The position numbers were made by a program, and so were the translations under genes. A stretch of 6,837 bases of DNA from Silanimonas sp965368785 (GTDB taxonomy: Bacteria > Pseudomonadota > Gammaproteobacteria > Xanthomonadales > Xanthomonadaceae). Under the pieces are notes generated by a model. It did not search any database, was not told the origin of the DNA, and saw only the letters and a list, made by a program, of their open reading frames with translations. Positions 1 through 6,837 of this stretch are shown here, piece by piece. Location of the stretch: positions 1 through 6,837 of the forward strand of contig CBDUOG010000088.1 of the NCBI GenBank assembly GCA_965368785.1, in the 5' to 3' direction. Within the stretch, counting starts at the first letter, position 1. Every line of letters starts with the position of its first letter.

Positions 1-1087
1 ATCCCAAAGCTGTTGCCGCATGCGTGGTTACGCCGGCCAGAGCTTCCATTGGCGTCAAGTTGAAGTGCGTGCAGGCCATACTCATCGCCAAAGGCAGTGA
101 GAGTAATGGCGAGGTACCTGGATTCATATCGGTGGCCACCGCCATGGGCACGCCAAGTTCGCGGAACTTGGCAATTGGTGGACGCTGCTGTTCGCGCAAG
201 CAGTGAAACGCACCGGGTAACAACACCGCCACCGTCCCGGCTTGCTGCATTCTGGCAACGGCTGCTGCATCGGTGTATTCCACGTGGTCTGCCGACAATC
301 CGGCAAATTCTGCAGTCAGTGCGGCACCGCCAAGATTGCTCAATTGGTCCGCATGCAATTTAACCGGCAGTCCCAAACCCTTTGCGCATGCAAAAACCCG
401 GTGGATTTGCGCGGGGCTGAATCCGATGCCCTCGCAGAAGCCATCGACCGCATCGATCAAGCCTTCTTGTTGTAGCACCGCCATCCACTCACACACCGCA
501 TCGATATATGCATCAGCGCGACCCGTAAACTCCGGCGGTACTGCATGCGCTGCAAGGTATGTTGTGCGCACAGTGAGTCCGAGTTTTTTGCCGATTTGTC
601 GGGCGACGCGGAGCATTTTTCTTTCGGTTTCTAAGTCCAGCCCGTAGCCTGATTTAATCTCGATACAACTCACGCCCTGCGCCATGAGTACGCGTGCACG
701 GGCAAGTGATTCGTCGAATAACCCGGCTTCGCTTGCCTGGCGTGTGGCAGTCACGGTTGATCGGATGCCACCACCTTGCTTCGTAATCTCTTCGTAGCTC
801 ACACCTTCGAGGCGCCGCTCAAACTCCGTCGCGCGATCGCCGGCAAACACTAAGTGGGTATGGCAGTCGATCAGGCCCGGTGTAACTAAGTTGCCATCGG
901 CGTTGTAGTGCACCGTGTGCGGCCCGCTGAGTACTGATGGTAGTTCGGACTTGGGCCCGGCAAAAATGATCCGGCCCTCGCGCCAGGCCACGACAGCGTC
1001 GCTCATGACCTGTGTGGCGCTACCTTGAGCCATGGTCAGTAGACGGGCGTTCTGTATCAGGGCGTCACAAGCTGTTTCGGCATTCAT
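1..1087 (-). CDS. hutI: Imidazolonepropionase, C-terminus cut by window edge
   Basis: Third enzyme of histidine degradation: a cytoplasmic metal-dependent amidohydrolase that opens 4-imidazolone-5-propionate to N-formimino-L-glutamate. I translated the minus strand from the ATG at 1087-1085. The frame is open to the left edge, giving 362 codons against about 400-410 usual for the family, so roughly 40 residues lie outside. Visible landmarks are the DCHTH metal motif (His76, His78), Arg85 in FAGDR, the KSGYG loop (Tyr148), His181 in AAHAVP, KLHADQ (His245), SADHVE (His268) and ATDMNPG (Asp320). Together these give the expected metal set and substrate-contact residues. The start is supported by a weak GAGAG ribosome site nine bases upstream (1097-1101), and by an N-terminus (ALIQNARLLTM) that reads as the usual first beta strands. 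The gene is divergent from hutF, which uses its product. Family assignment is firm; the C-terminus is unseen. Confidence 0.96.
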   Translation of the reverse strand, partial: MNAETACDALIQNARLLTMAQGSATQVMSDAVVAWREGRIIFAGPKSELPSVLSGPHTVHYNADGNLVTPGLIDCHTHLVFAGDRATEFERRLEGVSYEEITKQGGGIRSTVTATRQASEAGLFDESLARARVLMAQGVSCIEIKSGYGLDLETERKMLRVARQIGKKLGLTVRTTYLAAHAVPPEFTGRADAYIDAVCEWMAVLQQEGLIDAVDGFCEGIGFSPAQIHRVFACAKGLGLPVKLHADQLSNLGGAALTAEFAGLSADHVEYTDAAAVARMQQAGTVAVLLPGAFHCLREQQRPPIAKFRELGVPMAVATDMNPGTSPLLSLPLAMSMACTHFNLTPMEALAGVTTHAATALG

Positions 1088-1147
1088 CTAGGCGTGCTCT
1101 CGGCATCCGGTAGTTTTGATTTTGCCCTTATTAGGGGACAATGTGTC
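1088..1147. promoter_or_regulatory. Divergent hutI/hutF intergenic region
   Basis: These 60 bp separate the two start codons and must lie in or next to the control region for both genes, although the promoters may extend into the coding sequences. The right half is AT-rich. A short dyad, CCCT-TATT-AGGG (1125-1136), overlaps the hutF ribosome-binding site. I looked for the long palindrome expected of a HutC operator and for paired -35/-10 boxes, and found neither convincingly. Shared regulation of the two genes is inferred from geometry and pathway only. Confidence 0.5.
1133..1138 (+). promoter_or_regulatory. Ribosome-binding site of hutF, deciding its start
   Basis: AGGGGA ends nine bases before the ATG at 1148 and is a good Shine-Dalgarno match. 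It favours that ATG over the in-frame GTG at 1094, which would add 18 residues lacking family character. The ATG at 1141 is out of frame. Confidence 0.75.
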
Positions 1148-2509
1148 ATGGCACTTTATAACGCGGCGCATATTTGGCAAAACGATGCTTGGCAGCGCAG
1201 CGCCACCGATCGTGCCAGCTTTGCGGTCGATGTGCATGGGCGCTATGTCGATCCGGGTCGGGATTCCGGTGAATACCTAGGCCAGTGGTTGCTTCCGGGT
1301 GTGTGCAATAGCCATAGTCATGCGTTCCAACGCGCAATGTCTGGACTGGCTGAACGGCAGCACGATCCAAGCGATAGTTTTTGGACGTGGCGCGAGCTGA
1401 TGTATCGCTATGCGCAGAAGATCACACCGCAGATCATGTATGCGATTGCTTCGCAGCTGTATGCCGAAATGCTTGAAGCAGGCTACACCAGTGTGTGTGA
1501 ATTTCACTATATCCACCATCAAGCCGACGGCCGGCCCTATGTCGAGCCGGCAGAAATGTCCAACGCGCTCATTGCCGCAGCCCGCGATGTCGGCATTCGT
1601 ATGACTCTGCTGCCGGTTTTATATCGGCAGGGCGGATTTGACGGGAGGGCCCTGAGCGATCGCCAGCGGCGTTTTGGCAACACGATTGATGAGTACTTGT
1701 CCCTACTGCAAAGTTTGCGTCAGCAGCGCAGCGACATGCTGAATATCGGTGTTGCCTTTCATAGTCTGCGTGCGGTGTCGGCAGAAGATATGCGCACCGT
1801 ATGTGCCGAGCTTGCCGGGCAGGAATTGCCAATCCACATTCATATCGCCGAGCAGCAAGCCGAGCTTGTCGATTGCCAGGACGTATTGGGTGCGCGGCCG
1901 GTGCAGTGGTTGCTCAGTGAGTTTCCGGTGGATCATCGTTGGACTCTGGTACATGCCACGCACGTTGACTCAAAGGAAATTCAGGGCATCGTAAATGCCG
2001 GAGCGTCGGTCGCATTGTGTCCGACCACCGAAGCGAATTTAGGCGACGGTATTTTTCCACTGGCGGATTTTTTGGCAGCTGGTGGCAGTTTTAGCGTGGG
2101 TAGCGACAGCAACGTGTCAGTGAGTTTGATTGAAGAGCTGCGTTGGCTTGAATATGGGCAGCGTTTGCAGCATCAACGTCGCAATATTGCGGCAAGCGCG
2201 GATATGCCCAGTACTGCCGAGCGGCTCTATCGGACTGCTCTACACGGTGGCGTTCAGGCGGCTATGAATGAGAGTGGATCCATCGCCAATGGCCAACTCG
2301 CTGACTTTATCGTGCTTAACGATCATGCTCCGGCGCTGCTCGCAGCGCGAGCAGAAAATGTGCTGGACCGGATGATTTTTGCCGGCAATCAGAGTTTAGT
2401 TCGAAATACCTATGTCGGGGGTCATTGCCGGGTGGAAAATGGCCGGCACGTGAACCGCGAACACATCTGGAAAAACTTTCAGTCGGCCTATCTGGATTTG
2501 ATGGGCTGA
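1148..2509 (+). CDS. hutF: Formimidoylglutamate deiminase
   Basis: Cytoplasmic zinc amidohydrolase that converts N-formimino-L-glutamate to N-formyl-L-glutamate and ammonia, the step that defines the five-enzyme histidine pathway. Starting at 1148 the protein is 453 aa, the length I recall for the Pseudomonas enzyme. Visible motifs are NSHSHAFQR (His56, His58, Gln61), WTWRELMYR (Arg82), EFHY (Tyr121), FHSLRAV (His205, Arg208), IHIHIAEQ (His232, Glu235), VHATHV (His269) and GSDSNVS (Asp320). These match the known metal ligands, catalytic acid-base residues and substrate contacts almost position for position. An in-frame GTG at 1094 would lengthen it by 18 residues, but the ribosome site at 1133-1138 argues for 1148. 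It diverges from hutI and takes its product. Its last 22 bases overlap the 3' end of the oppositely oriented RND permease gene. No frameshift or missing key residue was seen. Confidence 0.96.
   Translation: MALYNAAHIWQNDAWQRSATDRASFAVDVHGRYVDPGRDSGEYLGQWLLPGVCNSHSHAFQRAMSGLAERQHDPSDSFWTWRELMYRYAQKITPQIMYAIASQLYAEMLEAGYTSVCEFHYIHHQADGRPYVEPAEMSNALIAAARDVGIRMTLLPVLYRQGGFDGRALSDRQRRFGNTIDEYLSLLQSLRQQRSDMLNIGVAFHSLRAVSAEDMRTVCAELAGQELPIHIHIAEQQAELVDCQDVLGARPVQWLLSEFPVDHRWTLVHATHVDSKEIQGIVNAGASVALCPTTEANLGDGIFPLADFLAAGGSFSVGSDSNVSVSLIEELRWLEYGQRLQHQRRNIAASADMPSTAERLYRTALHGGVQAAMNESGSIANGQLADFIVLNDHAPALLAARAENVLDRMIFAGNQSLVRNTYVGGHCRVENGRHVNREHIWKNFQSAYLDLMG
2336..2354. repeat. GC-rich perfect inverted repeat inside hutF
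   Basis: CTGCTCGC-AGC-GCGAGCAG is an 8-bp perfect inverted repeat with a 3-base loop. It overlaps a second possible stem, GCGCTGC-TC-GCAGCGC (2333-2348). It lies within the hutF codons for an Ala/Leu/Arg-rich segment, so amino-acid composition may explain it. On the minus strand it sits about 130 bases downstream of the RND permease stop. No T-run follows the stem on that strand, so it is not a standard intrinsic terminator. Confidence 0.4.
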
Positions 2510-5500
2510 GATTTGCGACCAAGTAATCGACTGATCATACGAACAAAAGCGTGCCAGTAGGGCTTAAGTACTTTCCAAATTCCGCCTTGTTGCATAAACA
2601 ATCGGTACAGCACCGGAATTACCAATAGGGTGAGTGCAGTCGAGAAGGCTAAGCCCCAAACGATGCTGGCCGCTACCGGGCCCCAAATAAGCGACTTGCC
2701 GCCCAAGCCGACGGCCAAAGAAAACAGTCCGGCGATTGTTGTGCCGGTCGTGATTAAGATCGCGATAACCCGTCTTCTCGCCGCATAAACGGTGGCATGC
2801 AGCACCCGCATACCCGAAGCGACCCGATCATTGGCCGCGCTAATCAACACAATCGCTGCATTAACCGCAATGCCCATCAGTGCGACGGTACCGTACATGG
2901 TGAAAAGCGACATTGGATTGCGCGAAACGATCAATCCCAACGTGACGCCGGTGAGCGCTAAAAACACCGTGGTTAGAATCATCAGTGGCTGAAAGTAGCT
3001 CTTAAACTGCGCGGCAAGAATGATGTAGATCAGGCCGATGCCGAGCAAAAAGAATGGCCCCATAGCTCGTTGCGATTCCAAAATATCATCCAGTACGCCG
3101 GAGAAATCGAGGTCCGCATTCGGATGCTGCGTGCGGATGTTCTGCCACTCTTCAACAAGCCGTCGATTTGCCAGGTCGGTACTGATTTGATCCGAATCCA
3201 GATCGGCTTCAATGCTAATTGATCGGCGCAAATTCCAGTGATGAATAATGCCCGCGCTGCGACGTTCGCTGGCACGGACCAGATTGCCCAGCGGCATGCT
3301 GCGACCTGAGGGAAGGGTGATTGGGTCATTCAGTATGGCGCGGACATCGTGATCGCTTTGGCGTAGCCCGCGAACCCGGAGCTCCAGTTTTTCACCGGCA
3401 TCTCTTAAGTCCGCAATTATTTCGCCATCCAGATGCAGGCGGATTAATCGCGCAACCATGCCCGGTTCGAGCCCTGCTTTGCGTGCAGCATCTACATCAA
3501 CTTCTAAACTCAATTCATTGCGTCCCGGCGATCGATCATCGGTGATATTGCTGGCGCCGGGAAAACCGCGAACAATTTGTTTGACCGCCTCAGCGGCAGC
3601 GAATAATTCTTGATCATTATCGCCGCGGACTTTGACGCTGAAGTCACGGCCGGCGGGTGGGCCACCGGTTAATTTGAAATAGGAGATTTCACCGTCACCA
3701 CGATAAGCATTTGTCGCATCGTCGATGCTCGCAAGAATCTCGTCGTAGCTGCGCATTTCGGCGGCATCCGGATTTAGCGAGACAATGACTTGTCCATAGC
3801 GATTACCGAACTTTGGTTCGATGTCGGTGAACTTAACTCCGGCGACAGACACTACGCTACGGGCTTCGCCCTCGCGCAAGCCGTCTCGGACCAATTGTTC
3901 AACGTCCATGGTCGAGCTCAGTGTGTCTTCGATGGCTGACTTGGCAGGCATATCCAAGTTGACGTAGTACACACGTATTGGATCGAACGCGAAGAATTCA
4001 AATTTGAGTGGGCCCATCGAGTGCACGGCGCCGTAATATGCCGCGATCAGAGAGCCGACAAACAGTAGTAGGGCGGTTAGCAGGTAGCGTCCGGGCTTTC
4101 TGAGCACGCTGATCAGCCAGCGGGTGTAATTGACCCGCACCCAATGGGTGGCGCGCTCGCGAATCTTCTGGCTGCGACTGCTGCGAATCGCCGATGCGCC
4201 CATGGTCGTAACGTGCGCCGGTAGCATCCAGATGGCTTCGACCAGACTAACCGCTAGGCCGACTGTCACCACTAGCGGAATGACAAACATAAATTTACCG
4301 AGGATGCCCGGTAGCAGCATCAACGGAAGAAATGCTGCCATGGTCGTCAATACCGCAGCTAATACGGGTGTGCCAACCTCTTGCAGTGATTCGATAGCTG
4401 CATGCATGGCATCCATGCCGCGTTGCATGCGGTAATACATGGCCTCGACGACGACCACCGCATCATCAACCAGCATGCCCAGCACAATCACGATGCCCAG
4501 AAGCACCGAAATGTTTAGCGTGAAGCCAACTTGGCTCAACACAATAAATGTGCCGGCGATCGAAAACACCACACCCAGCGCGACCATAAACGCGATGCGC
4601 GAGCCCAGAAACAACCAACAAACCGCCAGCACCAGAATCAAACCTACGGTGGCGTTTGACTGCATTACGCCCAGTGCGGTGCGCGTGGGTACGCTCTGGT
4701 CGTCGGAAACAAATAGCTTTAAGCCCGAACTAGCCAGGACTTGGTTCTTTTCGGCCACGTATTCATTAATCCGGTCAACTAGCTCCAGCATGTTGACCTT
4801 ATTAGCCTTGCTGACGGTGATCAGAACACCGGGCTGGCCATTGCTGCCGGCCAACTGTCGCGGTGTGTCGCGTCCACGATAAACTTGTGCCAGTTGATCG
4901 AGGCGAACGCGAACGCCGTTGGCCCCAGGCATACTAAAGCCAGCCAGGTCGGCGGGATCTTCACTGGTTCCCGATACACGGACCAACCATTCGCCGTCAT
5001 TGGCATCGAGCTTGCCGGCAAACACATCGCGAAACCAGGGCCGCAAAGTGTCGGATAGTTGTGCGGCATTTAGTCCGTGAGCGGATAGCTTTGCTGGATC
5101 AAATTCAACCAGCAGCTCGGGATCATGAAAGCCTAAAGCAAGCACCCGATCAACGCCGGCGATCCGGTCTAAGTCTTGCTGCACCTGTCGCGCAGTCGAG
5201 CGTAATAATTCATCGTCGCGTGTGCCTTGCAGGAAAACCGTGGCGGTGGGGAAGCCATTTGATGAGGTAACTTCAAAAATATCCGGATCGAGTGCTTCGG
5301 CCGGTAATTCGGTATTAGCTTTGTTCTGCAGCTCGCGGCGTAAGTCATTGACACGTTTGTCGAAATTGCGCTCACCAATGTCATCGAAGCGCACCAATAT
5401 GTTGCTAACGCCTTCGCGCGATGAGCTAACGACAAAGCGCACGTCCTGCACTTGACGTACAGCGTCTTCCAGTGGATTGGTGACACGGCTTTCGACATCT

Positions 5501-5670
5501 TCAGCGCTGGCACCGGGCAGCGGTGTGGAAATGTTTACCCAGTTAAAATTGACTTCGGGGTCTTGTTCGCGCGGCAAACTAAAGTATGCAACCGCGCCGG
5601 TAATAATGACGACAAAAAATAAGATATTGGCTAATGGGTGGTTGGCAATCAGCGCGCGCAGAAGCTTCAT
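2488..5670 (-). CDS. RND-family efflux permease (AcrB-like)
   Basis: Inner-membrane proton-driven pump of the resistance-nodulation-division superfamily, 1060 aa, which is normal for the AcrB/MexB type. Its likely job is to export drugs, dyes or other amphiphiles with the adaptor encoded just upstream. The layout is TM1 at about 12-31, a first periplasmic loop (about 35-335) opening with the PGASAEDVE and VTNPLE motifs, and TM2-TM6 at about 338-484. A charged cytoplasmic link and TM7 (about 529-547) follow, then a second periplasmic loop (about 550-868) and TM8-TM12 (about 870-1022). The proton-relay pair Asp402-Asp403 is present in TM4 (GMLVDDAVVVVEA). Arg967 and Thr974 in TM11 also align with the relay residues of AcrB, but the TM10 lysine is replaced by Asn937 (GIAVNAAIVLI). 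The AAQFKSYFQPL motif before TM9 is typical. The gene starts three bases after the adaptor stop with no strong ribosome site, suggesting translational coupling. Substrate is not predictable from sequence. Confidence 0.95.
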   Translation of the reverse strand: MKLLRALIANHPLANILFFVVIITGAVAYFSLPREQDPEVNFNWVNISTPLPGASAEDVESRVTNPLEDAVRQVQDVRFVVSSSREGVSNILVRFDDIGERNFDKRVNDLRRELQNKANTELPAEALDPDIFEVTSSNGFPTATVFLQGTRDDELLRSTARQVQQDLDRIAGVDRVLALGFHDPELLVEFDPAKLSAHGLNAAQLSDTLRPWFRDVFAGKLDANDGEWLVRVSGTSEDPADLAGFSMPGANGVRVRLDQLAQVYRGRDTPRQLAGSNGQPGVLITVSKANKVNMLELVDRINEYVAEKNQVLASSGLKLFVSDDQSVPTRTALGVMQSNATVGLILVLAVCWLFLGSRIAFMVALGVVFSIAGTFIVLSQVGFTLNISVLLGIVIVLGMLVDDAVVVVEAMYYRMQRGMDAMHAAIESLQEVGTPVLAAVLTTMAAFLPLMLLPGILGKFMFVIPLVVTVGLAVSLVEAIWMLPAHVTTMGASAIRSSRSQKIRERATHWVRVNYTRWLISVLRKPGRYLLTALLLFVGSLIAAYYGAVHSMGPLKFEFFAFDPIRVYYVNLDMPAKSAIEDTLSSTMDVEQLVRDGLREGEARSVVSVAGVKFTDIEPKFGNRYGQVIVSLNPDAAEMRSYDEILASIDDATNAYRGDGEISYFKLTGGPPAGRDFSVKVRGDNDQELFAAAEAVKQIVRGFPGASNITDDRSPGRNELSLEVDVDAARKAGLEPGMVARLIRLHLDGEIIADLRDAGEKLELRVRGLRQSDHDVRAILNDPITLPSGRSMPLGNLVRASERRSAGIIHHWNLRRSISIEADLDSDQISTDLANRRLVEEWQNIRTQHPNADLDFSGVLDDILESQRAMGPFFLLGIGLIYIILAAQFKSYFQPLMILTTVFLALTGVTLGLIVSRNPMSLFTMYGTVALMGIAVNAAIVLISAANDRVASGMRVLHATVYAARRRVIAILITTGTTIAGLFSLAVGLGGKSLIWGPVAASIVWGLAFSTALTLLVIPVLYRLFMQQGGIWKVLKPYWHAFVRMISRLLGRKSQPIKSR

Positions 5671-5673
5671 TGC

Positions 5674-6714
5674 TTAGTCGGCCCGGTTTTCCGGCGCACT
5701 CAATTCAGCGCCTTCTTCGAGGATTCGATGGCCGGCGGTCACGAGTAGCGTTTCGGCGGGGAGATCAAGCTCGGTGCTGCGATCGGCCCGGGCGCCGGAA
5801 ATGGCGATAAACTTGGCTTTATTGTTCTGTGCAACCATTACGCCAAATACGCCGTCGCGCTGCACCAGCCATTCAGGAGATATCCGGAATGCGTTGCTGT
5901 GCCAGCGCAACTTGCCGCTGATTCCACTGATCGCGGGTTCGGCTTTAAAACCCAAACGACTGACTTGGGTTCGCGATTGCTGATCAACGACTGCACCGAC
6001 GCGTAATAGATGCACGGGGAATACCTGATCGGTACTGACAAACTCAATTGACCGCGCCGCTTGCAGGCGCCGTGTTTGCTCCGGTGCGAGATGCACTTCA
6101 ACTTCTGGTGCGCGATTATCGACAAGACGCATTAATGGCGTGCCCGGGCTAACCGCGCTGCCTACTTGAGCGAAGCGTTCAACAATGACCGCATCAAATG
6201 GCGCATTGATGCGGGTTTTTCCTAAGTTTCGCCGGGCGATCTGCAACGAGGCGTTTTGAATTTCATATTCAGCCTCGGCATTGCGCAGATCAGTTTGCTT
6301 CGCGGTGAGCTCATCGTCCGAAACAAAATTACGTTTGCGAAGTTCCTGCGCGCGGGTCAAGCGTTGCGCTGCCTGATCGCGGCGTGCTTCGGCTGCTTCG
6401 GCTTGTGCGCGGGCTTGTTTGAGCTGCAGATCCAAATCCGCTGGATCGAGCTCTAAGAGGAGTTCACCACGAGTGACGTTGCTTCCCGCATCACGCACGA
6501 TACGCAGCACTTTGGCGCTCACTTCAGCGCGAATCTCACTGTCATTTCCAGCGATGACATCAGCGGGCACTTCTTCAAACGAAATTTCGCTGATACTTGA
6601 AAGTTTGTGCAGCTTCACGGCCGATTGAGCCAACGGCTTTTCGGCTTCGATATCGGCGTCGGCGCAAGCGGAGAGGCAAAAAATGATCAATCCGGTGATC
6701 AGAAGTCGGTTCAT
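5674..6714 (-). CDS. RND efflux periplasmic adaptor lipoprotein
   Basis: Membrane-fusion protein, 346 aa, that bridges an RND permease to an outer-membrane channel. The N-terminus is a lipoprotein signal: Arg3, a hydrophobic stretch, then lipobox LSAC with Cys17 as the lipidated residue, so the mature protein should be membrane-anchored in the periplasm. The first lipoyl half lies at about 58-90 (IRAEVSAKVLRI, GSNVTRGELLLELD). An Ala/Gln/Arg/Glu-rich alpha-hairpin of about 92-165 has coiled-coil character, and the second lipoyl half follows at about 168-198 (INAPFDAVIVERF, VGSAVSPGTPL). Beta-barrel and membrane-proximal regions complete it. It is slightly shorter than AcrA or MexA but complete. 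The ATG overlaps the upstream stop as ATGA and has no clear ribosome site of its own. The stop is three bases from the permease start. Adaptor role is firm; the partner is inferred to be the adjacent permease. Confidence 0.93.
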   Translation of the reverse strand: MNRLLITGLIIFCLSACADADIEAEKPLAQSAVKLHKLSSISEISFEEVPADVIAGNDSEIRAEVSAKVLRIVRDAGSNVTRGELLLELDPADLDLQLKQARAQAEAAEARRDQAAQRLTRAQELRKRNFVSDDELTAKQTDLRNAEAEYEIQNASLQIARRNLGKTRINAPFDAVIVERFAQVGSAVSPGTPLMRLVDNRAPEVEVHLAPEQTRRLQAARSIEFVSTDQVFPVHLLRVGAVVDQQSRTQVSRLGFKAEPAISGISGKLRWHSNAFRISPEWLVQRDGVFGVMVAQNNKAKFIAISGARADRSTELDLPAETLLVTAGHRILEEGAELSAPENRAD

Positions 6715-6837
6715 GGTGATGATTCGTGCAGATACCTGGCCAGTGTGCCACCGATGCCGTAAAAAATCCCTAGGCTGCCGTAGAGCGAAGAAACCAACAT
6801 GCTTTCTGCGCTGGGCCGCCGCCCTGATTGTAGGTCC
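6711..6837 (-). CDS. Unidentified protein, C-terminal 41 residues only
   Basis: I do not recognise this gene. One minus-strand frame is open from the right edge to a TGA at 6713-6711 and encodes 41 residues. They begin DLQSGRRPSAESML, continue through a Gly/Tyr/Leu-rich, mostly uncharged stretch (SLYGSLGIFYGIGG) that could be a membrane or amphipathic helix, and end ARYLHESSP. The stop overlaps the adaptor start as ATGA, a common sign of translational coupling, which is the main reason to think the frame is real. Its position suggests the first or an earlier gene of the efflux operon, where a TetR-type regulator, an outer-membrane channel or a second adaptor is often found. The residues do not clearly identify any of these. 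The adaptor's own frame is also open across this stretch but has no protein-like character. Confidence 0.6.
   Translation of the reverse strand, partial: DLQSGRRPSAESMLVSSLYGSLGIFYGIGGTLARYLHESSP

Noticed and set aside
273..647. 124-codon open frame on the plus strand at the left edge
   Set aside because: It is antisense to hutI, whose minus-strand frame carries all the family motifs.
1094..1147. GTG-initiated 18-residue extension of HutF
   Set aside because: No ribosome site fits the GTG. The ATG at 1148 has AGGGGA at good spacing and gives the expected 453-aa length and metal-ligand numbering.
1..2509. Functional link between histidine degradation and the efflux operon
   Set aside because: The gene sets converge and share no promoter. 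Adjacency alone does not support a joint role.
4404..4418. GCATGG-CAT-CCATGC inverted repeat and clustered GCATG words
   Set aside because: They fall in the permease codons for a Met-rich segment after TM4 (MYYRMQRGMDAMHA), which explains the repeated ATG/CAT words.
4439..4882. 147-codon open frame on the plus strand
   Set aside because: It is antisense to the conserved permease, Thr/Ser-rich without domains, and is the usual shadow of a GC-rich gene.
6715..6837. Open extension of the adaptor frame upstream to the right edge
   Set aside because: The added residues are Arg/His-rich with no signal-peptide character and would bury the lipoprotein signal. The alternative frame ending in ATGA looks more like a protein.

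Overview
The window carries five protein-coding genes, two of them cut by the window edges. It suggests a mid-GC proteobacterium, most likely a gammaproteobacterium. The reasons are the HutF branch of histidine degradation, close positional agreement with Pseudomonas HutF, and a Gram-negative RND efflux operon with a lipoprotein adaptor. I cannot place the genus.

Left third (1-2509): two histidine-utilisation genes are transcribed away from each other across a 60-bp gap. On the minus strand is hutI (imidazolonepropionase). It runs off the left edge with 362 codons visible and only the extreme C-terminus missing. On the plus strand is hutF (formimidoylglutamate deiminase, 453 aa, complete). 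HutI makes N-formimino-L-glutamate and HutF deiminates it to N-formyl-L-glutamate plus ammonia. The organism therefore probably uses the five-step route that ends with an N-formylglutamate deformylase (HutG), which is not in the window.

Right two thirds (2488-6837): a leftward, tightly packed run of genes on the minus strand. In transcription order these are the 3' end of an unrecognised gene (6711-6837), a periplasmic adaptor lipoprotein of the membrane-fusion family (5674-6714), and a 1060-aa RND efflux permease (2488-5670). The unknown gene overlaps the adaptor by four bases (ATGA), and the adaptor stop lies three bases before the permease start, so these three are probably one operon. The adaptor and permease would form an inner-membrane efflux complex that needs an outer-membrane channel encoded elsewhere.

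The permease and hutF converge and overlap tail-to-tail by 22 bp, with no room for a terminator between them. No RNA genes, mobile elements, CRISPR arrays or long repeats were seen. This is mostly ordinary chromosomal housekeeping and efflux content, and I see no convincing new system. The points worth checking are the unidentified operon-leading gene, the altered proton-relay position in the permease, the convergent overlap, and a GC-rich perfect inverted repeat inside hutF.
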